From positions 1 to 64,000 of the forward strand of contig JALLLT010000067.1 of the NCBI GenBank assembly GCA_025266875.1: a DNA stretch of 64,000 nt, in the 5' to 3' direction. Position 1 is the first letter of the stretch, and each line of letters opens with the position of its first letter. Positions 46,932 to 58,250 of the stretch are shown here, one piece after another. The DNA is from Fennellomyces sp. T-0311. Taxonomy: Eukaryota; Mucoromycota; Mucoromycetes; Mucorales; Lichtheimiaceae. Both the position numbers and the translations under genes were made by a program. The notes under the pieces are model-generated. The model worked only from the letters and a program-made list of their open reading frames with translations. It did no database searches and was not told the origin of the DNA.

Positions 46932-47197
46932 TGTGGTGTAATGACGATTATGCACGCGTTGATGGCAAGTCGTTGGTGAAAGCCGCACACTTCAGCCTAC
47001 CTGGTGATCGAAAGGGTGCTCTTGTACCACATCCTGCCTAAATTGGTCTAGTGTATACTTTACGGGATGTTCGTTAGAATCACCATCTCCCTATAGCCTA
47101 CAACTTTTAGCCTGATTCAGCAGCACTACAGGTATTAGAAAGTTATATATGTACCAAGCCATTGTAATATAATAATAAATAATACGTATTGATATAT

Positions 47198-49248
47198 TTA
47201 TTTCGGATATCGTTCTATAACAAACAGAGGAAAAACATTTCTAATTCCTGAGCCCTTCATCGGCTGTAACTGATAAAATGGCATCTCTAGTTTGATTAAC
47301 TGAGCCAAACTGTCGAAGCTCGGTACTTGGTTGGACCACTGTATCGTAATATTGTTCAAAGATATTTTAGTTAAGTTGGAGCTATTACGCAGCAACTGAA
47401 CCAAGCCAGATATGTTGACTGTTGTACAGGATCGATTACGCAATGCTGGTCCTGCGGTGGTATGAAACTCTTGAAGTAACGGTAAATCACCCAAAGTGTT
47501 GAGAGTGTTGTATGTCAGGGAATGAATGTTGGAGAGCTTCAACTTTTGAATTACAGTTTCCTTGAGCATCGACGCAAGCCCACCAAAATATGACTCCTCT
47601 TCTCTGGGGAGTAGCGAGTTGTTCAGTAATTCAATTTCAAAGCTTTTAAGCGTCGGGATAGCAGCTATCGCTTGTATCGACTTGCTTCCGAGGTTTAAGG
47701 ATGACACTTGCACCGATTCAAGTTTCGAACGGCCAGATAAGTACTTAAAAAATCGTGCGATTGCTCCATCAATATCATCGCCATCATATTTCCAATCAAC
47801 GTCTTCGAGAGTCAGGCGCTTTAGATGTGCGGGGCCGTGATGAGTATCTAGAGTCTGTTGAAGTGGGATGCACGAATTGCTGAGTGTGATGTCCTCCAGC
47901 ATGGTAAGCCGATCAAATAACGATATCAGAGTGAGCCCATCAATGACTTCGAGGAACAAGCATTGTAACGAAGTTAATCGGTCCATTGTTTGCAGTTGTT
48001 GGAGAGCTGATGATTCCAATACCAAAGGATCACCAACCAGGCGAAGACTTTCAAGGACAGGACAGTGATTAAGTAGTGTGACAAGCGAAGGAGCATCGTA
48101 ACATATATCCTCATACAGATCCAATGTACGTAGATGTGGCAGATCAAGCGATTGGAATACCGGCGACCAGTCGGGGATGGTGGCGTCGTGGCTGTACCTT
48201 CGCAGAGCTAAATGTTCTAGCGTACTCGAGTTCCTTGCCAAAAGTCGTGATATTGAATCACGTCCGTCATCTTCGCATTGACTCAGGTACCGCAGTCCAT
48301 CACCACCTTTGCTTGTGTTATATTCCGCAAGCTCCAAAGTTCCTTCATAGCTGTAATTATTCTGTAGGTGGATAATCCTTGGGCACCATCTGAATAGCGA
48401 GTCAAGGTCAACCGTAGAAGCACGGTATTCCTCAAAAGATTGGGAAGAGTGATACTTCATAGCAGGCCCAAGGAAGTAACGCAGATTAGGGCACGCCTTT
48501 AAAATTGGTTTCAACCGTAACTCTCTGTGAAGGATAACATCCAGGCATAAATACGAGATACGAGTAAACTGAGTCGGGGTCTGCAATGTTGTCTCGGCAA
48601 TCGGCACCTTGTCGTACACAATATATTGTCGATGTACATATTCACTTGGTGAGTATGTGAAGTGGGTGAGCATGGGACATGCCTTGAACAAATGAAGAAA
48701 CGAAACGTTTGAATTATGAGCAACCATTTTCAGATGTGTCAGTTGAGGAGCCAGCTTCGACAGTAACTTCAGGAAGACGTCGTCTTGATTCGCGGTGCAG
48801 CCAATAAATCCTAAAGCTCGAATCTTAGACACGATCCATTTTACAATATCAGCTCCTTACGTAGATTCTTTATACTTGTGCATCGCCGTTCAAGTAGCTT
48901 TTTCAAGGACTGAAACACCTCTTCTTCAGCATGGAGTTTATAAAAGGTGACCGTTCTGATATGATCACCAAGGCAACGAAGCAAGCGCATGTTTTGTATA
49001 TCATGCGAACACAAAGTTACTTTGATCCACACGTTTCGTACATACTGTGGTATTAGGTGGTACCAATCTCGACAGACGGCCATGCAGGTTAGACAATCCG
49101 CTCGATTCAGGTAAAAGAATATCGTAGTGATGATCTCAGAAGGTAAGGCGCCTATGAATCCTAGTTCTATTGATGGTACCCATCGTGATGAATTGACATC
49201 AGGTTGTGGATTGATGACATTGTTGACAATGTTGTTGGCACACGTCAT
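47198..49248 (-). CDS. F-box + LRR protein (array member G)
   Basis: 666 aa in two exons: 49248-48861 and 48810-47198 (50-nt phase-1 intron). The F-box is at about residues 32-72 ('LPSEIITTIFFYLNRADCLTCMAVCRDWY'). The exon junction departs slightly from the array consensus ('NLRFIGCTANQDD'). LRR landmarks are 'VDLDSLFRWCPRIIHLQNNYSY' (abridged to its core) and 'GLRYLSQCEDDG'; the latter is shared only with the pseudogene at 51.6-53.4 kb. The frame stays open upstream to two further ATGs (49389 and 49434), which would add about 47 or 62 residues. The chosen start gives the usual spacing to the F-box. Confidence 0.82.
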
Positions 49249-49393
49249 GTCGCAGGAGGACTGTAAAAACACGGTGGGAAATGCTGCGGCTGTAAAAGGG
49301 TGTAAGTTACACGAACGGTCTACATTCAAATGTCTGGATCGTTTTATGTGCAGCGCCCAAGGATCGAGTACCTTATGTATGGAAGCCATTGGA

Positions 49394-51273
49394 TTAAACC
49401 AGTGCAGTATCATCTTTATTTGAACAGCGTACACAGCATGTATTTTCCCATCGATGATAGGCCCTGAGGTTTGTAAGTAGAGGCAATTTTTTCAGTTTGT
49501 TAACTATTTCCTCCGGAAGATGCCACCATGTTTCAATATATAACTTTTCAATAACACTTGCACTGAGCAATGTGGCAAATTGGTTCAAGTTATCTTCCCC
49601 AGCTATACCACATTCTAACTCATCTTCAAGCTCCAAGTCTAATGTTTTTAGCGTAGACATGCTTGCAAGCGCTGTTAACGACCAGGTGCCAAAATTCGAT
49701 ACACCGTATAATGCTACAGTCTCAACGTTTGAATGATGCGCAAACCATTCAAAAAGATATGCCGGTCCCTCATTCAAATCAATGGTTCCGTTGTCATTGG
49801 TCCACTTGATACTGTTCAGTTGCAGCTTTTTCAACTGATCAAGGCACTTGCTGCCTTTAGGAAACTTGGCCGGTATGGTCAAATAACATGCAAATAGATT
49901 TTCCAGGGACGGAAATCGTTCAAGCATCTCGACCAGGGAGAGTCCATCTTTAAAGGATATCCTATATAATTTTAGAGAACGTAGGTGATTCATTGGATGG
50001 AGTCGTTGTATTACTGATGTATCGAAGGCCAGACCATTAGATACCAAGTCCAATTTCTCTAGCGCTGGACATTGGTTGCAAATCGTAAAGACCGTTGCTG
50101 AATCAATAGGGGTGTGGCGAAGAGTAAGTGTCCGTAACTGGGGCAGTTGGAGTGATTTTAGCAGGGATGACCAATCAATGGTGTTATCGTAGACATCGAG
50201 CGGGCTGATCGATAAATATTCGAGAGTGTGTTGACTTTCCGTTAAATGTCGCGTTACGCTGTCTTCTTGGCAAACGTTGGAAACGCTAAAGTGCCGGAGT
50301 CCATTGAACTCATTATCGTCTGTGTTGATAGTTGGATGGTCGAGGTCTTGCAAAGATCCGTAGCTGAGGGCATCCTTGATACAAGTAATCTTGGAGCATG
50401 AGTCGAAAAGCAAATCGAAGTCGACAGAAAAACTGTTATACGACATATCATCTTCCAGATCACTTGTCACAATGCTTAAGCCAACAAAAGTCCTCAAATT
50501 GGGACACCTTTTCAAAATAGGATTCAGACGCAGTCGTTGATTCAGCATGGCATCCAAACAAAGGTGCGATATTTTTGGAAAGGTATTGATACACGACTCA
50601 GTCTCTTGAACCACGGGTTCCGTAGCAAACACACCAAGATCCTCCTCAATAGCAAAGCCAGGCATTTCTTGGTACGTGAAGTGGGTAAGCTGCGGGCACG
50701 CGTTGAGCACATGCAGAAACGCAATATTGGATCCATGGTCCAGCATTTTGAGGTGCGTTAAATGAGGTGTCAGCTTAGTAAGCATTTCCAAAAGCGAGTC
50801 TTGATTACTTGTTCGACATCCGTTAAGCTCTAACAGTTGAAAACATTAATTTGAACTGAACAATGGCATTATGTAGATTACTTACCTAGAGATTGAATCT
50901 TTGTACAGCCCCAGTCGTAAAGTTTGTGCATGAGGTAATAGACGTGCTCCTCCTTTTGAAGCTTATCCAGGATAACGTATTTGACGTGGTCACCAAGGCA
51001 ACGGATTACGCTCTTACTTTCCTTGCCGATATCATCAGTATCAAAACGTAGCGTCATCCAAGCACCTTGAGCATATTGTGGTATTATGTGGTACCAGTCG
51101 CGGCACACTGCCATGCAGTTCAAGCAATCTCGCTTGCTCAGGCCCGAGAGTATCTCGGGAACAATGTCGAAAGGTAATGACATAAATCCAGGTTGCTCTG
51201 TCGATGATATGGAATGGTACAAGTTGAAGTGTGGAGTGTCGGAATCGACAGCATTGGCGATGTAGCGTGTCAT
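49394..51273 (-). CDS. F-box + LRR protein (array member H)
   Basis: 607 aa in two exons: 51273-50886 and 50829-49394 (56-nt phase-1 intron). The F-box is at about residues 31-72 ('LPFDIVPEILSGLSKRDCLNCMAVCRDWY'), with the linker 'CLGDHVKYVILDKL' and 'DWGCTKIQSL'. Exon 2 starts 'ELNGCRTSNQDSLLEML'. It is the sister of member F: the same 'LMHNL/LMHKL' segment, the same 'ETWWHLP', the same 'YHRWE', and a cysteine-bearing tail ('CCVRC'). Together with the pseudogene upstream it forms a two-gene block that repeats the F-G block. Predicted SCF substrate adaptor, target unknown. Confidence 0.85.
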
Positions 51274-51639
51274 ATTTGCAAAAAAAAAAAGCGTTTCAGT
51301 ATGAAAGTGAATGCTGGGCATTACGTCATTGAAGCTTATACTACAAGCCTAGAAAGGCAAGTGCTTCTGTCTCCTTCATAGAGAGAGTGTACCTTATTTG
51401 TTACATCCATCTAATAATATGATTACAATATGAAATTCCTGCCCCTGATGATAGTGATAAAACATGAAACCGTGTATAAAATGGCAGTCCTTGTTCGATC
51501 ATTTCCCATGAGACTATCGTAATTTCGTTTGGAGACTATGACTTCAAATAAATACATGGAATTCAACCTGATACTCTTCCGTAACATTTGCAACATGCCT
51601 GCTTTGCCCAGATTGGTATATTCAGGATGAGGAAAAATA
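51274..51639. other. spacer upstream of member H
   Basis: About 370 bases between H and the F-box pseudogene. No gene seen. Confidence 0.45.
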
Positions 51640-53400
51640 CGACCTTGAAGTATGAAGCCATTTCAACAACGGCAAGTCACCCAATCCATCAAATATGTCG
51701 TGCGATAGCTGTCGAAGATTGTACAGTTCCAACTCTTGAACCATACTCTCTTTGAGCAAGCCTGTTCATCCTTAAAAGTAAGACTGTTTTCGAGTTCGAC
51801 ATAGCGAAGTCCCAATGTCGGAATATCGCCTATCACCATCAGAGGTCCGGTTCTGCAGATGCTTGTAGATGACCGCTGTAATATTTCGAGTTGCGAATTT
51901 CCGACTTGATACCTAAAGAAACATGTTGGGTACTTTCTAGCAGATCCTCGCCATCATACACCCATTCAAAATCTTCTATCTGGAGTCCTTGAGCTTCTTT
52001 GGACACCGTTCGGTTGTTTCCGATAACATGAGTGGTATGGCCGAATTGGAAATCTTGACATCTTCCCAATGCAGGAAACGTTCAAAGATAGTCATCAATG
52101 AAATGCCGTCAGTAAAATCAATGTTGGCCCACTGTACAAAGTGCAATCGAGGCATGATCTGCACGGACCTAGCAGACGATGCATCACATATCAAGGAATG
52201 AAGCCCTTCCTAAGTAATCTCTTCAAGTGCTGGACACTGTTTGACGATTGTAACATACGGCATAATGGCAAGGAAAATATATTGACGGCATTGCAGGACA
52301 CGCAAATGTGAAAATTGAATCGATTGAGTCACAGTAGACCAGTTGATGGAAATCTTGTTGCGATTGGCATTCCAAGGAAATAGATGCTCTCACGTGTCCT
52401 GATGTTTTAACAAGAGCCGCATGATTGACTCCATCCCTTCACCTTCACACTGTGACAAATAGCGAAGGCCGTGATAGTCTTCAGAAATAGTATCAAGAGG
52501 CCCAAGTCTTTCGTCTGAACATAACAGGTGTAATTATTTTGCAGATGCGAGGTTTCTGGGCACCAGGTGAATAGCGAATCAAGATCCACGGTAGAAGCGT
52601 TACAGTGAGCGCTACTAAAGCTGACTATCGTGTAAGATTTACTTGCCTCAATGTAATGCCGTAGATAGAGGCAGTACTTTAGGATAGGCTCCAAATTCGA
52701 TCTCTGTATAACAGCATCCAAAGGCAAGTAAACGATATCCGTAGATGGAAATGCGATCCATGATGGGTATTGCCTTGGGAATACTGTTATCGTCTAGGTT
52801 TAGTTGTGGATTATGCTTGTGATATGCCAATAATGTAAAATGGATAAGTTTAGGACATTCGTTGATCAGATGGAGTAACGCAACGATGGATTTATGGTTT
52901 GCTATGCTCAAATGCATCAAATAGAATCCCAGTTTGGTCATTATATTCGGGAACGTGTCTTTGACGATTTCACATTTAATAAATTCTGTCCCATCTATTT
53001 AGCTCTACTTAATAGCATTTGCCTTTTTTTTCTTCTGTACCCGATGATTCAACAGCCATGCATTTCCATTCCAAAAGTTTTGGCAGGATGTGGTAAAGGT
53101 CTTGTTCGCTGTCAAGTCCATCCAAAGCGATACCTTTAACGTGATTTCTAAAACAACGAAACTGCCGCAGATTCTCTCTGTGCGAGTCACGTTTATAGAG
53201 TTTTAGTGTCTTCCATAAAATCTCAGCATATTGTAGAGTAATGTTGTACCAGTCGCGACATACTGCCATGTAGGTCAAACAAGTTTGCTGACCAAGCAAT
53301 GGAAAATCGCAAGAATAATGTCAGAAGGTAATGCGAATAATTCGAGCTGTTGAATTGTTGTCGAATCCACTGGAAAATTGTATAAAGTTGAGACTTAATT
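51640..53400 (-). pseudogene. F-box + LRR pseudogene (array member I)
   Basis: A full-length but broken array member. An F-box start 'LPSDIILAIF' is readable near 53,310-53,340 but shifts frame within the box before 'LTYMAVCRDWYN'. The linker, the intron region (about 52,990-53,040) and the second-exon opening 'KCEIVKDTFPNIMTKLG' follow. Later frame changes occur near 52,740 and 52,480, and many in-frame stops appear in the LRR region downstream (for example after 'LLKHQDT' and 'CPALEEIT'). No start codon is found before the F-box. 'VDLDSLFTWCPETSHLQNN' and 'GLRYLSQCE' identify member G as its closest relative. It is clearly inactive as a full-length protein. Confidence 0.85.
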
Positions 53401-53639
53401 TACAGGCATTTATGATAGCGCTGGTACGCTTCTCATGTAAAGATGAGGTAGGAGCAAAGGTGTTCGCATCACTGAGCTTTGAAGAAATAAATTAAGTTAC
53501 ACACGGTAGGCTTATGCAAGCGTGGGCATTTTGTAACACCTAGCAGATCTTTATGTGTCTCTCGCCTCACGTAAGCTTGCTTATTCTAAGCGCTTGTTTA
53601 ATTAAATAGTCGCATATGAACACAAAAAGTAACCATCAG

Positions 53640-55704
53640 TTACACTCTACGCTTTATAACAGTACTGTAATACTTGGCATACATTTGAGATGGTCGGTAT
53701 AGTTCTCGCTTGTTGATGTCCTCAACACCGTACTGAGGAACTGCTTGGTTGATAAGCACTGACAAATTATCGAAATGAATAGCCTCCTCTTCTTTGGATT
53801 TCGATACGACGACACAGCCAAAGTATACGCTCGTTAGACTTGTTGTCCTTCGCAGCAACTCCAGTAATCCCGGTCCGTCCACTTTACATGGTGACAAATA
53901 GATCAAAGTTGAAGATAGATACAGTTCTTTTAGCAAAGGTAGATCTCCCAGGGCCGTCAGCGCATCGTAAGAAACGTAGCCAGTCGTACGAAGGCTCAAT
54001 TTCTCGATAGCCGTTCCACGGAGCTTCGATGCAAAGGTGTGCAGTACGCCATCCGAATAGAATGTGTCTTGTAGTGCGATATCACACGTCTTGAGAGTCG
54101 GTAAACTGGCAATTGCCAGTAGTGCGCTGGGGCCAAAATGCGGTATCTGTGCCAACCGTATTGTCTCGAGTTGTGAATGAGCTGTCAGGTACTGGAAAAA
54201 GTGTGTTGTTGTCGTTTCGTCACCTTTATCGATGTTTCCTTCGTCATTATCGTCGTCCTTTATCCACATAACATATGCCAGCGTCAAATGCTTCAGATGC
54301 TGAATATGATGGAAATATTTTGCTAGATCAAAAGGAACCGAAGCAAACGTTAAATTCAATTCTTGCAAAGCGGGGAAGCGGCTGATAATAGTTGTGAAGC
54401 AGAAAGTATCAACGCAAAAGCTATTGAGATCCAAGGAAACCAATCGATTGAGTGTAGAGAGTGAATGAGCTGCTGCGTGATCGATTGTAAGCGTATTGTG
54501 ACCCAGTGCAAGTGTTTCCAGGGCAGGACAGAGATTGATAAATTCAATAAGCAAATGTCCCTCATCAGACATACTACCATTGCAAACCAGTGTGGTAAGG
54601 TGTGTTAGCTGCAGAGATTCGAACAACGGTGACCACCAGTAACCAATGGTAGTTCCATCGTAAAAGTCATACGGTCGAATAGATAAGTATTGCAGAGTAT
54701 CTTGGTTCTTTGACAGACATTGTGCAATGCGACCACATCCGTAGTCTTCGCATATATCAAGGTAACGAAGGCCTGTACACTCCTGGTCATTGGTATAGGC
54801 ATCAATGTCTCGAATATTGTCAAGGTCACTATATGTATAGAAGTTTCGCACATAGTTGACTTTGGGACATAATTCAAGTAACTTATCAAGATCAATTGCA
54901 ACGTCATTGTACTGCCAATCTTGAGTTGCATAGTCGATTTCAATTGTCCATTTGCTCGGACCAACGAAGGATCGCAGGTCGGGGCAGCTCTTGAAGATCG
55001 GGTATATCCGGGACTCTTTCTCCATGTAAGTGTCCAGATACAAGTGAGTAATTTTTGTTTTTTGGAAGGATGGCAGTCTGCTGACAACAGGTTCTTTGTT
55101 GTATACGTTATACCTCCACCAGGCGCTCCGGTTGACATTGAAGGTGAAATGAGTAAGTTCAGGGCATGTGTTAAAGAGAGGTAGGAAGGCGATATTCGAG
55201 TCGTGGCATCGTAGTCTCAAATGCGTCAAGTGGGATCCAAGCTTTTCCAATGCATCCAGAAACGCGTCGTGATTATTCATTTGACATTGGTTGAACTCTA
55301 ATAATATGCTTAGCAATACATCTCAATGGATATCCTCATTAGTTACCTAGGTGTTCTATTTTTGTACATCCCCAGTCAAAAAGGCAATGGAGGACTTGCT
55401 CGTTCTTGTGCTTGTTTAGTATTACTCGCTTCACGTGTTTGCCCAGACAGCGAGTCTGTCGCTTGTTCTCCATTTTGATGTCTTTTTCGGTGAATCGTAC
55501 TGTTGCCCAGGAACTTTGAACATATTCCGGTATCATATTGTACCAGCTGCGACAGACGGCCATACAAGTCAGACAATCTTGCTGATCAAAGTACGAACAA
55601 ATGTCAACGACTATATCAAGATGCAATGCAGTGAAAAATCCGAGCTGGAGATTCAAAGATGGCTGTGTGGAAGGATCGGTAGAATTACTGATGCTGCTTG
55701 TCAT
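53640..55704 (-). CDS. F-box + LRR protein (array member J)
   Basis: 671 aa in two exons: 55704-55347 and 55297-53640 (49-nt phase-1 intron). The F-box at about residues 23-66 is unusual in reading 'TALHLDIVVDICSYFDQQDCLTCMAVCRSWY', replacing the usual 'TLPSDIV' core. The leucine-proline pair that often contacts Skp1 is missing, so Skp1 binding may be weakened. The linker 'CLGKHVKRVIL' and 'DWGCTKIEHL' and the exon-2 start 'EFNQCQMNNHDAFLDAL' are standard. LRR units include 'ALETLALGHNTLTIDHA', 'LKHLTLAYVMWIKDDDNDEG' and 'LKTCDIALQDTFYSDGVL'. A short acidic insert sits in the middle. Otherwise intact. Confidence 0.84.
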
Positions 55705-55900
55705 GCTTGTGGAAACGGAAAAAGGTCCACGTGAACTACTTGCTGACCAAGAGAATTCATTATTGCTCTGTGTAACGTAGGCAATCCTACATGGACTATG
55801 TCATTCAATCTTTTACAAGATCATTCACTGGCAGCTGAAGAGATAAAATGTATTCATAACGTCATAACGTTTATAAGTCTGAACGCAAATACACAAAAGT

Positions 55901-57955
55901 CTATGACAATGCTCGAACTCGGCTCTTGCTCTGGATTCGATCACACTTCCATATGGTTAACTTGACAGACGTATCAAATGGTTTCAAACCCTCGCTAGTT
56001 ATATCACCAAGATACGACAAGTAGAGTTCCTTCAGCTGCTTGATGTGTGCCAAGTGTTCAAGTGTTGAGTCGGTAACGCCTTTTAGGAAGCTGAGCCTGA
56101 TAGATTCAATCCGAGGATGCGGCCGCAATTGTATACAGAAACGATTTAGACTCTCGGTTGGTATATCGTACTTTCCTTGAAGTGCAAAGGTCTTGAGCGT
56201 CAGGATTCCTGATATACCATCAAGCACTTCATCGACTTCAAAAGTCGTGGCTGATATGCTGAGATACTCCAAAGCTGATTGTTCCATTGGTCTAGCTGCC
56301 AGCGCCAGGAATAGATGTTGCATAGCTTGGTCATCCGCCACGCCTTCTGCGATCTCCAATCTTTGTAATAGCGGAAGTTGCGCAATGGCTGAGGTGATTT
56401 CATAGCCGCCTATGATGGATGAATCAATTCGCAGTCGCGATAAAGCCGGAGACTGTTTGAGAACGCTGATTACTGTTCCATTTGATATATCCTCGTTATG
56501 CTTTACACAAAGATCGCGAAGATTCGTGAAGCTACATGCTGTCATAAGCGAATCCCATGTTTGATCCCGAACAATCGGTTGAAATACCAAGAGCAACGCT
56601 TCGATAGTGGTGCAGTGTTCCGCAAACAGTGTGGTAAAGTGGTAAGGATCGTCGATACGTGCCATCAGCCTTCTTATACCCACTGGTTCCATGATCCCAC
56701 TTTCTTGAATGTCGTCACCGCTAATATAGTCACCCAGTGCTTTGTTGAATTCAAAGTGTACAAGACGTTTGCAGTAGTGAAGGATGGTCCTCACCGCGTA
56801 CGATTCCAAACAATGCCCAAGAGACAAGCAACGTAGGTTGGGACATGCAATAACCACATCGCGTATACTCATCACCGTATAGTTCTTGAATGACAAATCG
56901 AGTTTGGTCAGTTTGGATGAAACTCCCGGCGTCAGAAATCCCGTAAGGTCATCTTGTACATCGATTCGATGATGGTATTTTAGTTCTTCTAAATTCGGAC
57001 ATGTCGTAATGATAGTCTTGTAAGGTACTAGTGCGTATTTGCTTGGAGTACAGCCGAAACGATAGTCAGATATGGTCAGCTTTTTGAGGGTAGACGCAAC
57101 GCGGTTAATCGCTCTCAGCAAAGAGTTTGCATCTGGGATCCAACAGCCTACGACATCCAATACTATTTAGATCAAACACTATTCTAATCGGCCGATCAAT
57201 AGCCTACCGTCGATAGAAAGCGATGTCAAGCTGGCAAAGTCGCTGGTAGCGATCTGTGACAATGCAAGGGCGCAACGGTTGCGGTCCAATGCCAATAACC
57301 GAAGATTCAAGACAACACGACTTGCAAGAGCAAGACGAGAGATATCATGTGGAGCCCATTTGGTTTTCTCGGACAGACATATATCAGACCAAAGTGAAAC
57401 GCACTCCAACAACTTGGATCGCCAAATGGGTGACACTTCCAGCAGTGTTAAGCTCTCCTTGAGTGGAAAGTGATCGGTGATGCAGGCTATAATATCGTAC
57501 GGCATCATGGCAAAAATATCTATCCGTTGCTCAGCTTTTGCCTCGGCGACCGCACAGCTTTGCTCCAGTATGTCGCGGTAATATTCGTCGTTCACTTTTT
57601 CCAGACCGTCGATATATACCTCCATAGCTTGCAGTTGGTTGCCACGCATGGAGTAGAGTTCGCCCGCTCGGATATAGCCGCGTGGCGATGACGGATCGAG
57701 ATGGATCATTTGTTCAGCGTCAGTCATTGCGTTCTTAAAGTCGGCAAGCATTCCGTACGCCTGGGCGCGTCTGTCGAGAAGCTCGATATGCTCTCTGACT
57801 ATATCCGTGATTCGCACTGAGGTAGAATTGATTGTCGAATGGTATGTTGAGTTTTCTGGGGCTGTGTCTTTGTCATTAAGCGATTGTCCATTGGGAAGTA
57901 TGTATGGCTGTGTTGAACCTCTGTCAGTTACCAGGTCGATTTTTATCCCGGTCAT
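55901..57955 (-). CDS. short-TPR + F-box + LRR protein (array member K)
   Basis: 669 aa in two exons: 57955-57208 and 57162-55901 (45-nt phase-1 intron). After a disordered N terminus of about 50 residues there is a shortened TPR region (about 60-130: 'LLDRRAQAYGMLADFKNAMTDAEQMI', abridged, and 'YIRAGELYSMRGNQLQAMEVYIDGLEK', abridged). The F-box is at about 146-192 ('MMPYDIIACITDHFPLKESLTLLEVSPIW'). Exon 2 holds LRRs ('LTKLDLSFKNYTVMSIRDVVIACPNLRCLSLGHC', abridged). It has fewer TPR units than A and E, and it is sister to the neighbouring pseudogene at 58.3-60.2 kb. The ATG at 57955 is the first ATG in frame. Confidence 0.83.
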
Positions 57956-58250
57956 CGATGATAAAGGCTGCACTGGGTGAAATGAAACACAGATGGGCCT
58001 GTTAGTATTGCTGGTTACACAGCGAGGGAAGGGTCATGCTTTAGTACTTCAATAATAGCTAACATTATGTACGTATGGTTCCATGGGAATTGCTGATACA
58101 AAACATCTTCTGTTATATCTCTGCCGATTGCACACAGGTGAAAATGAGAGAGGATAGTAAAGAGGTCACCAATATATCGTATATTACAGTATTGTATGTA
58201 CAGTAATCAATATGCTGCTCAATGCAATTCACTGCTGCCTCCTATGTATC

